A stretch of DNA of 64,000 bases from assembly GCF_000738175.1 (NCBI RefSeq), contig NZ_JFCH01000027.1, positions 39,667 through 103,666 on the forward strand, in the 5' to 3' direction. Below the pieces are notes generated by a model that was not told the origin of the DNA, did not search any database, and saw nothing but the letters and a program-made list of their open reading frames with translations. Below, piece by piece: positions 30,206-43,002 of the stretch; the stretch's first letter is position 1; each line of letters begins with the position of its first letter. This DNA comes from Corynebacterium jeikeium. Its GTDB lineage: Bacteria; Actinomycetota; Actinomycetes; Mycobacteriales; Mycobacteriaceae. Both the position numbers and the translations under genes were made by a program.

Positions 30206-32341
30206 ATGAACCACGATTACCACCGGCTCGCAGAACGTAGGCACCACGCCCCGCACGACGTGCTTGGGGCACACGAAAACGGAGACGGAACCACCACCAT
30301 TCGCACGGTTCAGTGCGGGGCGGAGTCCGTCGCCGTGCGCATCAACGGCGGCGAGCCGGTGCAGATGGCGGCGGCCGAAGAATACCCGGCGCTATTCACC
30401 GCAACCGTGGATTACTTCGTAGACACCTACGTCTTCGAAGTCACCTGGGCCGGCGGCACCACCGCCACCCTGGAAGACCCCTACCGCCGCCTGCCGACCG
30501 TCGGCGACCTCGACCGCTACCTCATCGGCGAAGGCCGCCACGAGGAGCTGTGGAAGGTTCTCGGCGCGCATGTAGTGGACGGTGGCGTGGCCTTTTCCGT
30601 GTGGGCGCCGCATGCTGCGGGTGTTTCCGTGATCGGCGACTTCAACGGCTGGAACGCTAACCAGCACCCCATGCGCGCGCTGGGTAGCAGCGGCATCTGG
30701 GAGCTGTGGATCCCCAGCGTGGGCGCCGGGGCGCACTACAAGTTCTCCATCACCACCGGCGACGGCGTGCGCCTGGACAAGGCCGACCCGATGGCGCGCC
30801 TGGCCGAGCCCGCCCCCGCGACCGCCTCCATCGTCGTAGCGGACAGCGACTACGCCTGGGGCGACGACGAGTGGCTGGCCCACCGCGCCGCCGTGGGCGT
30901 GGACGAGACCATGAGCATCTACGAAATGCACCTGGGTAGCTGGCGCAAGGGTCGCAACTACCGGGAGCTGGCCGGGGAGCTGGTGGAGTACGTACAGAAG
31001 TTGGGCTACACCCACGTAGAGCTTATGGGTGTTTCCGAGCACCCCTTCGAGCCCTCCTGGGGCTACCAGGTGACCAGCTACTACGCGCCGAACAACCGCT
31101 ACGGCGGCCCGGACGATCTGCGCTATCTGATCGATTCGCTGCACCGCGCAGGCATCGGCGTGATCATGGACTGGGTTCCGGGCCACTTCCCCAAGGACGG
31201 CTGGGCTCTGGGCCGCTTCGACGGCGAGGCCTGCTACGAGCACCCGGATCCGCGCCGCGGCGAGCAGCCGGACTGGGGCACCTACGTGTTCGACTTCGGC
31301 CGCAACGAGGTGCGCAACTTCCTGGTGGCCAACGCTTTGTACTGGTGCAAGGAGTTCCACATCGACGGCCTGCGCGTGGACGCTGTGGCCTCGATGCTGT
31401 ACCTGGACTACTCCCGCGATGACTGGCTGCCGAACCAGTACGGCGGGCGCGAGAACCTCGATGCGGTGGAATTCCTGAAGGAAATGAACGCCACCGTGCA
31501 CCGCGAGTGCCCGGGCTCGCTGACTATCGCCGAAGAGTCGACCTCTTGGCCGGGCGTGACTGCCCCCACCAGCGAAGGCGGCCTGGGGTTCAGCCTGAAG
31601 TGGAACATGGGCTGGATGCACGACAGCCTGGAATACATCCAGCGCGACCCGGCCTACCGCAGCTACCACCACAACGAGATCACGTTCTCGATGGTCTACG
31701 CCTACTCCGAGAAGTACGTGCTGCCGATCAGCCACGACGAGGTCGTGCACGGCAAGGGAACCCTGTGGTCGCGCATGCCCGCCAGTTCCGCTTGGGATAA
31801 GGCGGCGATGGTGCGCAGCTACCTGGCGTTCATGTGGGCGCACCCGGGAAAGAAGTTGCTCTTCCAGGGCCAGGAATGGGGCCAGACCGAGGAGTGGAAC
31901 GAGTCCCGCGGCCTAGACTGGCACAACCTCGAAGGCTGGGAAGGCGAGTTTCACCGCGGCATCAGCGCCCTGACCAGCCAGCTGAACAAGCTCTATCACT
32001 CCGAGCCCGCTCTGGGGCAGGACCACGCGCCGGAGGGCTTCCAATGGATCGCCAGCGACGACTCGGCGAATAACGTTCTTTCCTTTATTCGACGCCACCG
32101 TGGGCGCGAGCTGGCGTGTGTAATTAACTTCTCGGGCACCACCCAGGAGAACTACCGCATCGGCCTGCCGCAGGCCGGTACGTGGCGCGAGGTGCTAAAC
32201 ACCGACGACGTGCAGTACGAGGGCGCCGGGCGCGTGAATGGCAACCTACACACGGAGCCCACCGGCTCCCACGGCATGGACGCCTCCGCTGTGCTGCAGA
32301 TCCCGGCGCACACCGCGCGCTGGTTCGTGCTAGAGAGCTAA
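30206..32341 (+). CDS. glgB: 1,4-alpha-glucan branching enzyme
   Basis: A 711-residue GH13 enzyme that makes alpha-1,6 branches in glycogen. It has two N-terminal beta domains (a second CBM48-like at [11 protein letters not shown]) and the barrel with nucleophile Asp in [12 protein letters not shown], acid/base Glu in IAEESTSWP and the third acid in [11 protein letters not shown]. The frame is open upstream to 30155, but ATG 30206, 11 bases after glgE, gives the family N-terminus. It is co-transcribed with glgE. Confidence 0.97.
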   Translation: MNHDYHRLAERRHHAPHDVLGAHENGDGTTTIRTVQCGAESVAVRINGGEPVQMAAAEEYPALFTATVDYFVDTYVFEVTWAGGTTATLEDPYRRLPTVGDLDRYLIGEGRHEELWKVLGAHVVDGGVAFSVWAPHAAGVSVIGDFNGWNANQHPMRALGSSGIWELWIPSVGAGAHYKFSITTGDGVRLDKADPMARLAEPAPATASIVVADSDYAWGDDEWLAHRAAVGVDETMSIYEMHLGSWRKGRNYRELAGELVEYVQKLGYTHVELMGVSEHPFEPSWGYQVTSYYAPNNRYGGPDDLRYLIDSLHRAGIGVIMDWVPGHFPKDGWALGRFDGEACYEHPDPRRGEQPDWGTYVFDFGRNEVRNFLVANALYWCKEFHIDGLRVDAVASMLYLDYSRDDWLPNQYGGRENLDAVEFLKEMNATVHRECPGSLTIAEESTSWPGVTAPTSEGGLGFSLKWNMGWMHDSLEYIQRDPAYRSYHHNEITFSMVYAYSEKYVLPISHDEVVHGKGTLWSRMPASSAWDKAAMVRSYLAFMWAHPGKKLLFQGQEWGQTEEWNESRGLDWHNLEGWEGEFHRGISALTSQLNKLYHSEPALGQDHAPEGFQWIASDDSANNVLSFIRRHRGRELACVINFSGTTQENYRIGLPQAGTWREVLNTDDVQYEGAGRVNGNLHTEPTGSHGMDASAVLQIPAHTARWFVLES

Positions 32342-32372
32342 GCCCGGCTCAGCTCTCGCGGCCGGAGCATCT

Positions 32373-32389
32373 TGGGCCGACCCGGCCCA
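32373..32389. terminator. Hairpin between convergent glgB and CnoX-like genes
   Basis: Perfect 7-bp stem tgggccg / cggccca with a 3-base loop, followed by gcccgag/gcctgggcgggt. No T-run on either strand; a possible bidirectional terminator. Confidence 0.45.
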
Positions 32390-32416
32390 GCTCCCGAGCC
32401 TGGGCGGGTGTGGCGC

Positions 32417-33445
32417 CTAGAACAGTGCCGAGGCCATGCGGGTGCGGCCCGCGATGACCTCCGGATCCGCCGGGTCGAACAGGCTGAACAGCTCCAGCAG
32501 ACGAGCCTTCGCCTGCTTCTTGTGATCTGCGCTGCCCTCGGCGGACGGGCGCAGCTCCTCAATCAGTAGGTCGAAGGCCTTAGGCTTGTCGCCCGCCAGC
32601 AGCAGGCGGTCGGATTCCGCGAACTCGTCCCCACCCGTGGACAGGCGCTGCATCAGCAGCGCATTGGCACGCGCCGCGCGAGCCTCCCCTACGAGCTCTT
32701 CATCGGCCTGTGCGGGGTTGGCAAGGATGGCGTCATACTCCGCAACTGCACCTGCGTAGTCCTCCGCCTCGAGCTTCTCGGCGGCGGCAGCCAGGCGCGG
32801 GTCACCCGCATCCTGGTTCGCGTCAGCACCATCCGAGTCGGCGCCTGCGCCACCGCCGGCCGCATTAGCCGGGTCTTCCTCCGGAGCCAGGCCGCGCAGC
32901 TTGCCGTCTACGGCCTGCACCACAGCATCTACCCAGCCGTGCAGCTGCGCGGCGGGCTGGCCGCCCTCGAAGTTGGTCAGCGGGCGACCGGCGGCCAGCG
33001 CGATGACGGTAGGGATTGCCTGCACGCCGAAGGCCTGAGCGACCTCTGGGGTGGCGTCGACATCCACGTAACGGAAGAGCCACTTGGTCGGCGCCTGCTG
33101 GGACTCAGCCAGCTTGGTGAAGTCCTTGCGCATCTGCTCAGAGGCTTCCGAGCGTGCGGAGCCCAACAGCGTAACTACCGGCACCTGAGTGGAACGAACC
33201 ACAAGGTCCAACTCGAAGTTCTCCGGGGTAATGGTACTTACGAAAGCTACGGAAGCTCCGGTGCCTCCTGCGCCGGTTCCGCCTGCCGCGCCAGTACCTC
33301 CAGCGGCGGCACCAGCGCCAGCCGCTCCCGCCTGGGCGGCGCGGGCCTGCGCCTGCGCTCGCTGCTCAGCCTGCTGCTTTACCGCACCCAGGTCCACTGC
33401 CCCGGCCACGAAGCGGGACGGAGGAGTATTAGAAGGATTCGTCAC
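32417..33445 (-). CDS. Thioredoxin-fold/TPR protein, CnoX-like, without active-site cysteines
   Basis: A 342-residue cytoplasmic protein. After the actinobacterial motif FVAGAVDLGAVK comes an Ala/Gly-rich low-complexity region, then a thioredoxin fold in which the usual CxxC loop reads LGSARSEAS, so it cannot do dithiol chemistry. The cis-Pro loop VQAIPTVIAL is kept. The C-terminal ~130 residues look like TPR-type helices (EDYAGAVAEYDAIL). CnoX (YbbN) proteins of this build act as holdases that hand substrates to chaperonins; this role is inferred. The GTG at 33445 is preferred to GTG 33478. Confidence 0.82.
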   Translation of the reverse strand: MTNPSNTPPSRFVAGAVDLGAVKQQAEQRAQAQARAAQAGAAGAGAAAGGTGAAGGTGAGGTGASVAFVSTITPENFELDLVVRSTQVPVVTLLGSARSEASEQMRKDFTKLAESQQAPTKWLFRYVDVDATPEVAQAFGVQAIPTVIALAAGRPLTNFEGGQPAAQLHGWVDAVVQAVDGKLRGLAPEEDPANAAGGGAGADSDGADANQDAGDPRLAAAAEKLEAEDYAGAVAEYDAILANPAQADEELVGEARAARANALLMQRLSTGGDEFAESDRLLLAGDKPKAFDLLIEELRPSAEGSADHKKQAKARLLELFSLFDPADPEVIAGRTRMASALF

Positions 33446-33545
33446 CTTTAAAGTGTCCTTTCTTACTTGCCCTCCCACGCGCTGACCGCGCGGGAGTAAT
33501 TAATCGCCTGTTGAGGGCTAAAACCGACAAAGAGCGCTGAGTCTT

Positions 33546-34271
33546 CTAGAAAAGCCGCAGCTCCGAGGAGTCGGTTCCTCGCATTGCTTCATAGTCCAGG
33601 GTAACGCAACGAAAACCACGGTCCTCTGCCAGTGTGCGAGCCTGCGGCTTGATCTCCTGGGCGGCAAACACGCCCGTGACGGGAGCCAGCAGCTCGTCCC
33701 GGTTAAGTAGCTCCACATAGCGGGTCAGCTGCTCCACACCGTCGATGCCACCGCGGCGCTTGATCTCCACGGCCACCGTCGCGCCTGTCGAGTCCTTAGA
33801 CAGAATATCCACCGGGCCGATAGCCGTCGGGTATTCGCGGCGGATCAAAGAGTACCCCTCGCCCAAGATCTCAATCTGCTCAGCCAGCAGCTCCTGCAGG
33901 TGTGCCTCCACGCCATCCTTCACCAGGCCTGGGTCCTCCCCGAGGTCGTGCTCCGTATCGGAGTAGATCTCGAAAATCTGGATCCGCAGCTGCTCCCCCT
34001 TTGGATTCGTGACGATCCACAACTGCTCGACCCCCTCATTTCCAAGCTCCGAATACTCCGTAGGGGCGTCATCAGCATCAAAAGAGCTAGCCTCGACGAC
34101 CTCGAGGGAACACGGCGGCATCATCCAATTGAGCGGCTTATACGCACGATCGTCGGCGTGGATAGAGACCGAACCATCGGCCTTCACCAAGATCAGACGG
34201 TCGGCGGGCGGCAGGTGGGCCTCCAGGCGTCCGACGTAATCGACACAGCAGCGGGCAATGACTAAGCGCAT
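33546..34271 (-). CDS. nucS: Mismatch-specific endonuclease NucS/EndoMS
   Basis: A 241-residue protein. The N-terminal DNA-binding/dimerisation domain is followed by a RecB-like nuclease core with the catalytic [10 protein letters not shown] and VAVEIKRRG motifs (Asp, Glu, Lys). NucS replaces MutSL mismatch repair in most actinobacteria by cutting both strands at mismatches. The extreme C-terminus ELRLF is the sliding-clamp-binding type of tail needed for activity in C. glutamicum. ATG 34271 has TAGGCT eight bases upstream, so it appears leaderless. It lies between the CnoX-like gene and DUF2550, as in M. tuberculosis and C. glutamicum. Confidence 0.96.
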   Translation of the reverse strand: MRLVIARCCVDYVGRLEAHLPPADRLILVKADGSVSIHADDRAYKPLNWMMPPCSLEVVEASSFDADDAPTEYSELGNEGVEQLWIVTNPKGEQLRIQIFEIYSDTEHDLGEDPGLVKDGVEAHLQELLAEQIEILGEGYSLIRREYPTAIGPVDILSKDSTGATVAVEIKRRGGIDGVEQLTRYVELLNRDELLAPVTGVFAAQEIKPQARTLAEDRGFRCVTLDYEAMRGTDSSELRLF

Positions 34272-34279
34272 GGTTGTTC

Positions 34280-34285
34280 AGCCTA
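34280..34285 (-). promoter_or_regulatory. Candidate -10 box (TAGGCT) of leaderless nucS
   Basis: TAGGCT, then eight bases, then ATG 34271; the same hexamer as the acyl-CoA synthetase gene at 48996. Confidence 0.45.
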
Positions 34286-34307
34286 CGCTACGCAAGCCGG
34301 CGACGAC

Positions 34308-34727
34308 TCAATGACGGGGTATGCGGCGTTCCGAAGGGGCGGATTCCAGCCAAGACACCAACGCGGTATCCCCTGCACTATCCAGGGCGATCTCCCAATG
34401 CGTCTTGCGGTGAACCACCTCGACGATGTGCACGTCGTCCTCCAAGAAGGCGGACTCCCGCGGGGTGATCTCGCGGCGAGAAACAATTGCGGTGCCCAGG
34501 CGCGTAAGCACTACATCCGAGGCGGGGCGCAGGCTACGCAGCTTGTAGAACTTGGCGGATTGGCCCGAATACTTCAAAATCCCGTGGCGCCAGTGCCTGC
34601 CATCAGAATTTGGCAGGCGCCGGACGACCACGGGATACCCCTGGGAACGCAGCGCAAAAAAGCGCCACACAACGGCGATGACGACGAACAGCGCCACCGC
34701 CGCAAGAAAATACAACAACCACGCCAT
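34308..34727 (-). CDS. DUF2550 family membrane protein
   Basis: A 139-residue protein with one N-terminal helix (WLLYFLAAVALFVVIAVVW) and a soluble domain (PVVVRRLPNSDGRHWRHGIL, WEIALDSAGDT) matching the DUF2550 family, which in mycobacteria and corynebacteria lies directly after atpC. The function is unknown. The atp terminator separates it from atpC, and TAAGTT lies six bases before ATG 34727, so it is probably expressed separately as a leaderless mRNA. Confidence 0.85.
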   Translation of the reverse strand: MAWLLYFLAAVALFVVIAVVWRFFALRSQGYPVVVRRLPNSDGRHWRHGILKYSGQSAKFYKLRSLRPASDVVLTRLGTAIVSRREITPRESAFLEDDVHIVEVVHRKTHWEIALDSAGDTALVSWLESAPSERRIPRH

Positions 34728-34733
34728 ATACCT

Positions 34734-34739
34734 AACTTA
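34734..34739 (-). promoter_or_regulatory. Candidate -10 box (TAAGTT) of the DUF2550 gene
   Basis: TAAGTT, then six bases, then ATG 34727. It lies just after the atp operon terminator. Confidence 0.4.
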
Positions 34740-34764
34740 CAGGCATGAAGTGGGTTTCGAAAAA

Positions 34765-34802
34765 GCAAAACGGGCCCCACCGTGAAAACAGTGGAACCCG
34801 TT
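34765..34802 (-). terminator. Rho-independent terminator of the atp operon
   Basis: On the minus strand, acgggttccac pairs (with a small mismatch) with gtggggcccgt around a short T-rich loop and is followed by ttttgcttttt. It comes 28 bases after the atpC stop. Confidence 0.85.
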
Positions 34803-34830
34803 TGTCGGGAAGTTTAAAGCTAGATAGCTC

Positions 34831-35202
34831 TTAAGCTTCCATACGCTTCACAGCGCGCAACTCGGACTCTGCGACGGCCTTGTCGTGCTCAGTCTCTGCA
34901 GACTGCTTGCGGGACTCGGCATCCGCAACGTTGACCTCGCTGGCCCACGTTGCAGAATCCGCCAGAATGGTGATCTTCTTGGAGGACACGGACAGGAACC
35001 CGCCCTGCACCGCGGCCACCAGCTTCTCACCGGTGTTCGTCCGAATGGTAACGACGCCGTTCTCGACCAGCTGGCCGAGCAGAGGCTCGTGACCAGGGAG
35101 CACGCCGATCTCGCCCTCAGTGGTCTGCGCGGTAACGGACGTTGCGGTACCAACCCACAGCGGACGTTCCACGGAGACCAGTTGTGCGGCAATCTCAGCC
35201 AT
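34831..35202 (-). CDS. atpC: ATP synthase epsilon subunit
   Basis: A 123-residue subunit of the central stalk of F1, coupling rotation to catalysis and inhibiting ATP hydrolysis. It has the beta-sandwich start ([20 protein letters not shown]), the [16 protein letters not shown] motif and a short helical C-terminus. Last gene of the atp operon, 12 bases after atpD. Confidence 0.97.
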   Translation of the reverse strand: MAEIAAQLVSVERPLWVGTATSVTAQTTEGEIGVLPGHEPLLGQLVENGVVTIRTNTGEKLVAAVQGGFLSVSSKKITILADSATWASEVNVADAESRKQSAETEHDKAVAESELRAVKRMEA

Positions 35203-35214
35203 GTGCTTAACCCC

Positions 35215-37643
<2,429 letters not shown>

Positions 37644-37709
37644 AACTATCGCCTCCCTTCTGTTTCATTAATGGTCTTGGTGGTCACTGTGCTCACTTAC
37701 CTTCCGCGC

Positions 37710-39347
37710 CTACTGGGTTTTGCGGGAGACAGTGATCTGAGACTTGGTGACCTCGTCGTCGCCAAGCGGGCGAGCTTCCGGCTCGTTGATGACGGGGGTG
37801 CCGTCGGTGGTCTGGAAGCCCTGCTTGAAGTCCTGGACTGCGCCAGCCAGCTCGGCCTTGGACTCGTCGCTGAACGGGGTGCCACCCTTGATCTGCTCGA
37901 ACACGCCACCGTGGGAAGCGTGCAGGTTCTCCAGCAGCTCGGACTCGAAGCGGCGAACGTCCTCAACCGGAACGTCGTCGAACTCGCCCTCGCCTGCCAG
38001 GTAGATGGAAACCATCTGGTCCTCGACGGACTGCGGCTCGGTCTCCTTCTGCTTCAGCAGCTCGACCAGGCGCTTACCGCGCTCCAGCTGTGCCTTGGAA
38101 GCCGGGTCCAGGTCGGATGCGAAGGCAGCGAATGCCTCCAGGTCGCGGTATGCGGCCAGGTCCAGACGCAGGGAGCCGGACACCTTCTTCATGCCCTTGG
38201 TCTGTGCGGCACCACCAACACGGGAGACGGACACACCAACGTTGATAGCCGGTCGGACACCCTGGTTGAACAGATCGGACTCCAGGAATACCTGACCGTC
38301 GGTAATGGAAATAACGTTGGTCGGAATGAAGGCAGATACGTCGTTTGCCTTGGTCTCAATGATCGGCAGTGCCGTCAGGGAACCGCCGCCCAGCTCGTCG
38401 TTCAGCTTCGCTGCGCGCTCCAGCAGACGGGAGTGCAGGTAGAAGACGTCACCGGGGTAAGCCTCGCGGCCCGGCGGACGACGCAGCAGCAGGGAGATCG
38501 CACGGTAAGCCTCAGCCTGCTTGGTCAGATCATCGTAGATAACCAGGACGTGCTTGCCCTGGTACATCCAGTGCTGGCCCAGTGCGGCGCCGGTGAACGG
38601 TGCCAGCCACTTGAAGCCGGCGGAGTCGGATGCCGGTGCTGCCACGATGGTGGTGTACTCCAGCGCGCCGTGATCTTCCAGGGTCTTACGGATCGAAGCG
38701 ATCGTGGAACCCTTCTGACCAACCGCAACGTAGATGCAGCGAACCTGCTGCTTCGGGTCGCCGGTTGCCCAGTTGTCGCGCTGGTTCAGGATGGTATCGA
38801 TGCAGACCGAGGTCTTACCGGTCTTGCGGTCGCCAATGATCAGCTGACGCTGACCACGGCCAATCGGGGTCATTGCGTCGATAGCCTTGATGCCGGTCTG
38901 CATCGGCTCCTCGACGGGCTGACGCATCAGAACGGAGGGCGCCTGGAGCTCGAGGGCACGTTCTTCCTCGGACTCGATGTCGCCCAGGCCGTCGATGGCC
39001 TGACCCAGTGGGTTGATAACGCGGCCGAGGAACTTCTCCCCAACCGGAATGGACAGGACCTCGCCGGTCCTCTTGACCTCGTCGCCCTCCTTGAGGGTCT
39101 CGAAGTTACCCAGGATCACGACGCCGACGCTGTCGGTGTCGAGGTTCTGTGCGACGCCAATCACGCCGCCTGGGAACTCGAGTAGCTCGTTAGCCATCAC
39201 AGAGGGCATGCCGCTTACCTGGGCAATACCGTCTGCAGCCGCCGTGACCACGCCGACCTCCTCACGGGAGGCCTCCGGGGAGTAGCTCGAGGTGTAGTTC
39301 GCAATCGCGCTACGGATCTCATCGGAGGAGATCGTCAGCTCCGCCAT
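37710..39347 (-). CDS. atpA: ATP synthase alpha subunit
   Basis: A 545-residue regulatory nucleotide-binding subunit of F1. Walker A-type loop [14 protein letters not shown], the [15 protein letters not shown] segment (the arginine finger region) and a C-terminal actinobacterial extension rich in acidic residues. ATG 39347 is preferred to 39380 because aggaag stands before it and it gives [15 protein letters not shown], the family start. Confidence 0.98.
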   Translation of the reverse strand: MAELTISSDEIRSAIANYTSSYSPEASREEVGVVTAAADGIAQVSGMPSVMANELLEFPGGVIGVAQNLDTDSVGVVILGNFETLKEGDEVKRTGEVLSIPVGEKFLGRVINPLGQAIDGLGDIESEEERALELQAPSVLMRQPVEEPMQTGIKAIDAMTPIGRGQRQLIIGDRKTGKTSVCIDTILNQRDNWATGDPKQQVRCIYVAVGQKGSTIASIRKTLEDHGALEYTTIVAAPASDSAGFKWLAPFTGAALGQHWMYQGKHVLVIYDDLTKQAEAYRAISLLLRRPPGREAYPGDVFYLHSRLLERAAKLNDELGGGSLTALPIIETKANDVSAFIPTNVISITDGQVFLESDLFNQGVRPAINVGVSVSRVGGAAQTKGMKKVSGSLRLDLAAYRDLEAFAAFASDLDPASKAQLERGKRLVELLKQKETEPQSVEDQMVSIYLAGEGEFDDVPVEDVRRFESELLENLHASHGGVFEQIKGGTPFSDESKAELAGAVQDFKQGFQTTDGTPVINEPEARPLGDDEVTKSQITVSRKTQ

Positions 39348-39433
39348 GTTCTTCCTGCTCTCGGTTTCGTCTTCCAGCATCTATTTTCTTGCTTGGTCTT
39401 TGTCGGTTCCTTGGGGCGCCTTTTTATGACGCC

Positions 39434-40252
39434 CTAAGCGATCGACGCGCGGAGGCGCCGCAGGTTACCTGCAGTGCTGCCGTCGATAATTTCGTGTCCG
39501 ACGCGGATCACGGCACCGCCGAGGAGGCTGGTATCAACCTCGGAGTGGACCGCAATCTTGCGACCGTAAATCTTTTCCAGCTTGTCCGACAGAGTCGACT
39601 TCTGCTGTTCACCCAGGGCAGCTGCGGCACGGACACGCGCTACGGTGCGCCCCTCCAGTGCAGCTACCTCGTCAACCAACGAGTCAAGTTCCTCGACTGG
39701 ACGCTGGCGCAAACGGCCAATTGCCTGCAGCGCCAGTGCCTCGGTCGTGGAAGTGACCTTGCCATACAGGACCTTTGCCAGCAGGTCGCGGCGAGCATCC
39801 GGGGATGCGGCGCGGTCGGCCAGCTTCAGCTCCAGCTCCGGCTCACGTTCGATGATGCGAGCCAGCTGGAACAGTTCGTCTTCAACGCGGTCCTGCTGAC
39901 CTTGAGCGTCGGCGGCGCGCAGCAGGGCCAGGCGGCCCAGCTTCACCAGTCCGTCGCGCAGGTCGCGAGTGTTGGACCACGACTGGGATACAGCAGCAGA
40001 CACGATTTCTTCCGTCGAGGCAGATACCTTGCCGCCGAACAGGCTCTTGGCCAGTTCCACGCGGGTGTTGGCATCCCTCGCCGGGTCGATCAGCGCGACA
40101 CGCAGGCCGCGGTCACTGTCGAGCAGCTCGACAACGTCGAACAGCTCGGTGCCGGTGGTTACACCGGTGCCCACTTTGTCGGAGGTCTCGTTAAGACCCT
40201 GATCCAGGGTCTGCTCGAGGCGCTCAATTGCCTCTCGGCTCGCTGCGTGCAT
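39434..40252 (-). CDS. atpH: ATP synthase delta subunit
   Basis: A 272-residue peripheral stalk subunit connecting F1 to the b-subunit. Actinobacterial delta subunits have an N-terminal helical domain longer than the E. coli one; this protein starts MHAASREAIERLEQ and ends with the usual VHSEVDTSLLGGAVIRVG segment. ATG 40252 is preferred over GTG 40261 because gggaag is well placed; it starts 5 bases after atpF. Confidence 0.95.
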   Translation of the reverse strand: MHAASREAIERLEQTLDQGLNETSDKVGTGVTTGTELFDVVELLDSDRGLRVALIDPARDANTRVELAKSLFGGKVSASTEEIVSAAVSQSWSNTRDLRDGLVKLGRLALLRAADAQGQQDRVEDELFQLARIIEREPELELKLADRAASPDARRDLLAKVLYGKVTSTTEALALQAIGRLRQRPVEELDSLVDEVAALEGRTVARVRAAAALGEQQKSTLSDKLEKIYGRKIAVHSEVDTSLLGGAVIRVGHEIIDGSTAGNLRRLRASIA

Positions 40253-40257
40253 ACCGA

Positions 40258-40818
40258 TCACTTCCCGGATGCGCCGACGTTGTCCAGTCCGGCGAGGAAG
40301 TTATCGATGGTGCCCGAGCGCTTCACGTCGTCCGACAGCTGCTCGCCCAACAGGCGCTCAGCCAAGTTGATGGAGTTTTCACCCATCTCCTTGCGCAGGT
40401 CGGTGACAACGGCGGAACGCTGTGCCTCGAGCTGCTTGTGGCCCGACTCGACGATACGGTTGGACTCTTCGGTTGCCTGAGCCTTCATGTCCGCGATGAT
40501 CTTCTGCCCCTGAGAACGGGCGTCATCACGAATCTGCGCAGCCTCAGTGCGTGCCTCAGCAAGCTGAGCGTTGTACTTCTCCAAGGCAGCCTTAGCCTCT
40601 GCCTGAGCGGACTCGGCGCGCCGAATGCCGCCCTCGATCTGGTCCTCGCGCTGATTCAGCACTTCCTGGAACTTCGGAAGCACGAACTTCCAGAAGACAA
40701 ACAGGATGACTGCAAAAGGAATGATGGACCAGACGATGTCGTACAGCGGAGGAAGCAGCGGGTTTACCGACTCCTCCATCGGCAGCTTCTCAGCTGCTAA
40801 CAAAAAGGTGTTCGTCAT
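40258..40818 (-). CDS. atpF: ATP synthase subunit b
   Basis: A 186-residue stator subunit: one N-terminal membrane helix ([21 protein letters not shown]) and a long charged coiled coil ([23 protein letters not shown]). It sits between atpE and atpH in the normal order. Confidence 0.97.
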   Translation of the reverse strand: MTNTFLLAAEKLPMEESVNPLLPPLYDIVWSIIPFAVILFVFWKFVLPKFQEVLNQREDQIEGGIRRAESAQAEAKAALEKYNAQLAEARTEAAQIRDDARSQGQKIIADMKAQATEESNRIVESGHKQLEAQRSAVVTDLRKEMGENSINLAERLLGEQLSDDVKRSGTIDNFLAGLDNVGASGK

Positions 40819-40887
40819 AGTCTCCAGCTTTCGATTCTGGTGCGGTGGTTAGAAAGTGCTCTTAACGAGCGGCCAATCGCACTGAAA

Positions 40888-41196
<309 letters not shown>

Positions 41197-41223
41197 TCAT
41201 TTGAGTACTTAAAAAGGGGCGAA

Positions 41224-42024
41224 TTAGTGCTCGTCTGCGTGGAGGGACAGCTCGATGTACACGGCGGTCAGCAGGGAGAAGATGTATGCCTGCAGGAAGA
41301 TCACCATGAGCTCGAACAGGGTGAAGGCGATCGCGAAGAGGATCGTGCCGCCAGCAGCCACAGTCCAACCGCTCATCTGCCAGAAGAAGAAGTTCGTGGC
41401 ACTGAACAGCATGACGAGGATGATGTGTCCAGCCAACATATTCGCCATAAGACGAATCGTCAGCGTTACCGGACGGAGGACGAATGTGGAGAATGCCTCA
41501 ATCGGCGCCACGATAAAGTGGAGCCAAGAGGGCAAACCAGGAATGATCAGCGAGGACTTGATGTACTTGCCGAAGCCATAGCGCTTCACACCCGCGTAGA
41601 TGAATGCGATATACGCGACAACAGCCAGCACCAGTGGCAGACCCACTCGAGCGCTGGCTGAAATGTTCATGAACGGAATGATCGTCGACATGTTGACGGC
41701 AAGAACAGTGAAGAAGATAGCGGCGATGATCGGCAGGAACCGGCGCCCCTCCTTCTTGCCCAAGATATCCTCCGCGATGTGAATCCGAACGAAGTCCAAG
41801 AAGTACTCAGCAACGTTCTGCACGCCGCTCGGAATCAGCTTCGGCTTCCGCATTGCAAAGAAGAAGAATGCGGAAACCAGAAGAATCATCACAATACGGA
41901 TGACCATGAGGCGGTCGAGCGCGAAGGCTCCACCAGCAAACTCACTGAACCACAGCTGGTTGCTATCCACTTGCCCCGGGAAGAATTCGTGTTCCAATGA
42001 AGGTACGTGAAACTCGCCCTTCAT
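41224..42024 (-). CDS. atpB: ATP synthase subunit a
   Basis: A 266-residue membrane subunit forming the proton half-channels, with the essential Arg in LTIRLMANMLAGH. First gene of the atp operon. The frame is open to 42087, but ATG 42024 gives the usual MKGEFHVPSLEHEFF start; no strong ribosome-binding site is seen in front of it. About 430 bases upstream separate it from the preceding terminator and must hold the operon promoter. Confidence 0.96.
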   Translation of the reverse strand: MKGEFHVPSLEHEFFPGQVDSNQLWFSEFAGGAFALDRLMVIRIVMILLVSAFFFFAMRKPKLIPSGVQNVAEYFLDFVRIHIAEDILGKKEGRRFLPIIAAIFFTVLAVNMSTIIPFMNISASARVGLPLVLAVVAYIAFIYAGVKRYGFGKYIKSSLIIPGLPSWLHFIVAPIEAFSTFVLRPVTLTIRLMANMLAGHIILVMLFSATNFFFWQMSGWTVAAGGTILFAIAFTLFELMVIFLQAYIFSLLTAVYIELSLHADEH

Positions 42025-42173
42025 GGCCAAGGTTGTTACGCTCAGCGTTCTCTCCCGTGATTGGGCCGCAAGATTGCACAGAATCACTGCGGTGCGATGG
42101 AGGTCTCTTTTCGAAGAGTTAGGCCGACGCTGAGGGACTCCGTCGCACGTCCCTACATAATCAGCCGGTGCCG

Positions 42174-42202
42174 TATCTACTGTTCACACATACGTGTGCC
42201 AA
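42174..42202 (-). promoter_or_regulatory. Candidate atp operon promoter with an inverted repeat in the spacer
   Basis: On the minus strand TTGGCA (42202-42197) is followed after 17 bases by TAGATA (42179-42174), about 150 bases before atpB. The spacer holds a cacac-4-gtgtg inverted repeat (42185-42198). The -10 lacks the usual final T, so this is a weak call. No other open frame or RNA is evident in 42025-42455. Confidence 0.35.
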
Positions 42203-42455
42203 TAAATGGCCCGATAGAACAATATCAGCTTTATCTCGCGAATCGCTAAGTGAAACACGTTGCGGTCCCCCCCACTTGGTCGTGGTTTTCAACGTTTTTG
42301 GTTCCAGAATCATTTGTATGTGTTTAGGCCTACCTCCGCTTCCCTCCCCGCTGCACTTACCCCAGCTCGCTACTGACAGTTGTCGCCTCTCCGCGTGAGG
42401 GCGTCATCTCTCTGCGCGCAAGCAGTGCCACCCGTAGCGCCACAACAAACAAAGA

Positions 42456-42488
42456 GCCCCGGCCTGCATTGGCTATGCAAACCGGGGC
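42456..42488 (-). terminator. Terminator after the atpI-like gene
   Basis: gccccgg / ccggggc stem, with an inner tgcat / atgca stem, reads on the minus strand into tctttgtttgtt. It ends the rho-to-atpI transcript before the atp operon. Confidence 0.85.
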
Positions 42489-42526
42489 GTGGATTCGGGC
42501 ACTAGCACTAGATGCCGTTAGCCTCG

Positions 42527-42997
42527 CTAGCTGATGTAAAGCTTCTGGGTGCGAGTAACTGCCAGCGTCTCGATGGCCAGTACGGCGACCATGCTCAAGA
42601 TCACGGTTACGGCCAGCGCTGCGGTGTCGTAGAAAGTCTTGTCCTTCAGGAAGAACAGAATGCCCAGCAGCACCGCCGCCTTAACCAGCCAGCTGCCCAG
42701 GATCAAGCCCATCGTCATCGAGGGCGAAGTGTTGGAACTAAACAGCACGATCACTACCGTCAGCAGCATAAATCCGCCGCCGACCAGCCACCCAATACCT
42801 GCTCCCCACAGCCCCTCGGTGCCGCTGATAAGACCCCACACCAACAGGGAAAGCGCACCCAGCACCACCAGCGCCAGCGCTCCGGAACGCATGGCAGCCT
42901 TCAGCGGGCCGACGTGGTCGCTGGCTTGGGATACGTCGTTCAGCTCGGGCAGCTCTTTAGCGCCCGCAGCACCGTTGTTCTCAGTCGCCTCAGTCAT
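42527..42997 (-). CDS. AtpI-like small membrane protein
   Basis: A 156-residue protein with an acidic N-terminal tail and four predicted helices (ALALVVLGALSLLVWGLI, IGWLVGGGFMLLTVVIVLF, WLVKAAVLLGILFFL, AVTVILSMVAVLAIETLAV). It occupies the AtpI position before the atp genes (as Rv1303 in M. tuberculosis) and may assist c-ring assembly; AtpI identity rests on place and topology, not strong motifs. It starts 5 bases after wecA. Confidence 0.7.
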   Translation of the reverse strand: MTEATENNGAAGAKELPELNDVSQASDHVGPLKAAMRSGALALVVLGALSLLVWGLISGTEGLWGAGIGWLVGGGFMLLTVVIVLFSSNTSPSMTMGLILGSWLVKAAVLLGILFFLKDKTFYDTAALAVTVILSMVAVLAIETLAVTRTQKLYIS

Positions 42998-43002
42998 GGC
43001 GA

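Noticed and set aside
30155..30206. Upstream start of glgB within glgE
   Set aside because: The family N-terminus begins at ATG 30206, and the upstream extension only overlaps the end of glgE.
42061..42249. Small open frame upstream of atpB
   Set aside because: No start signal or family features; lies in the promoter region of the atp operon.
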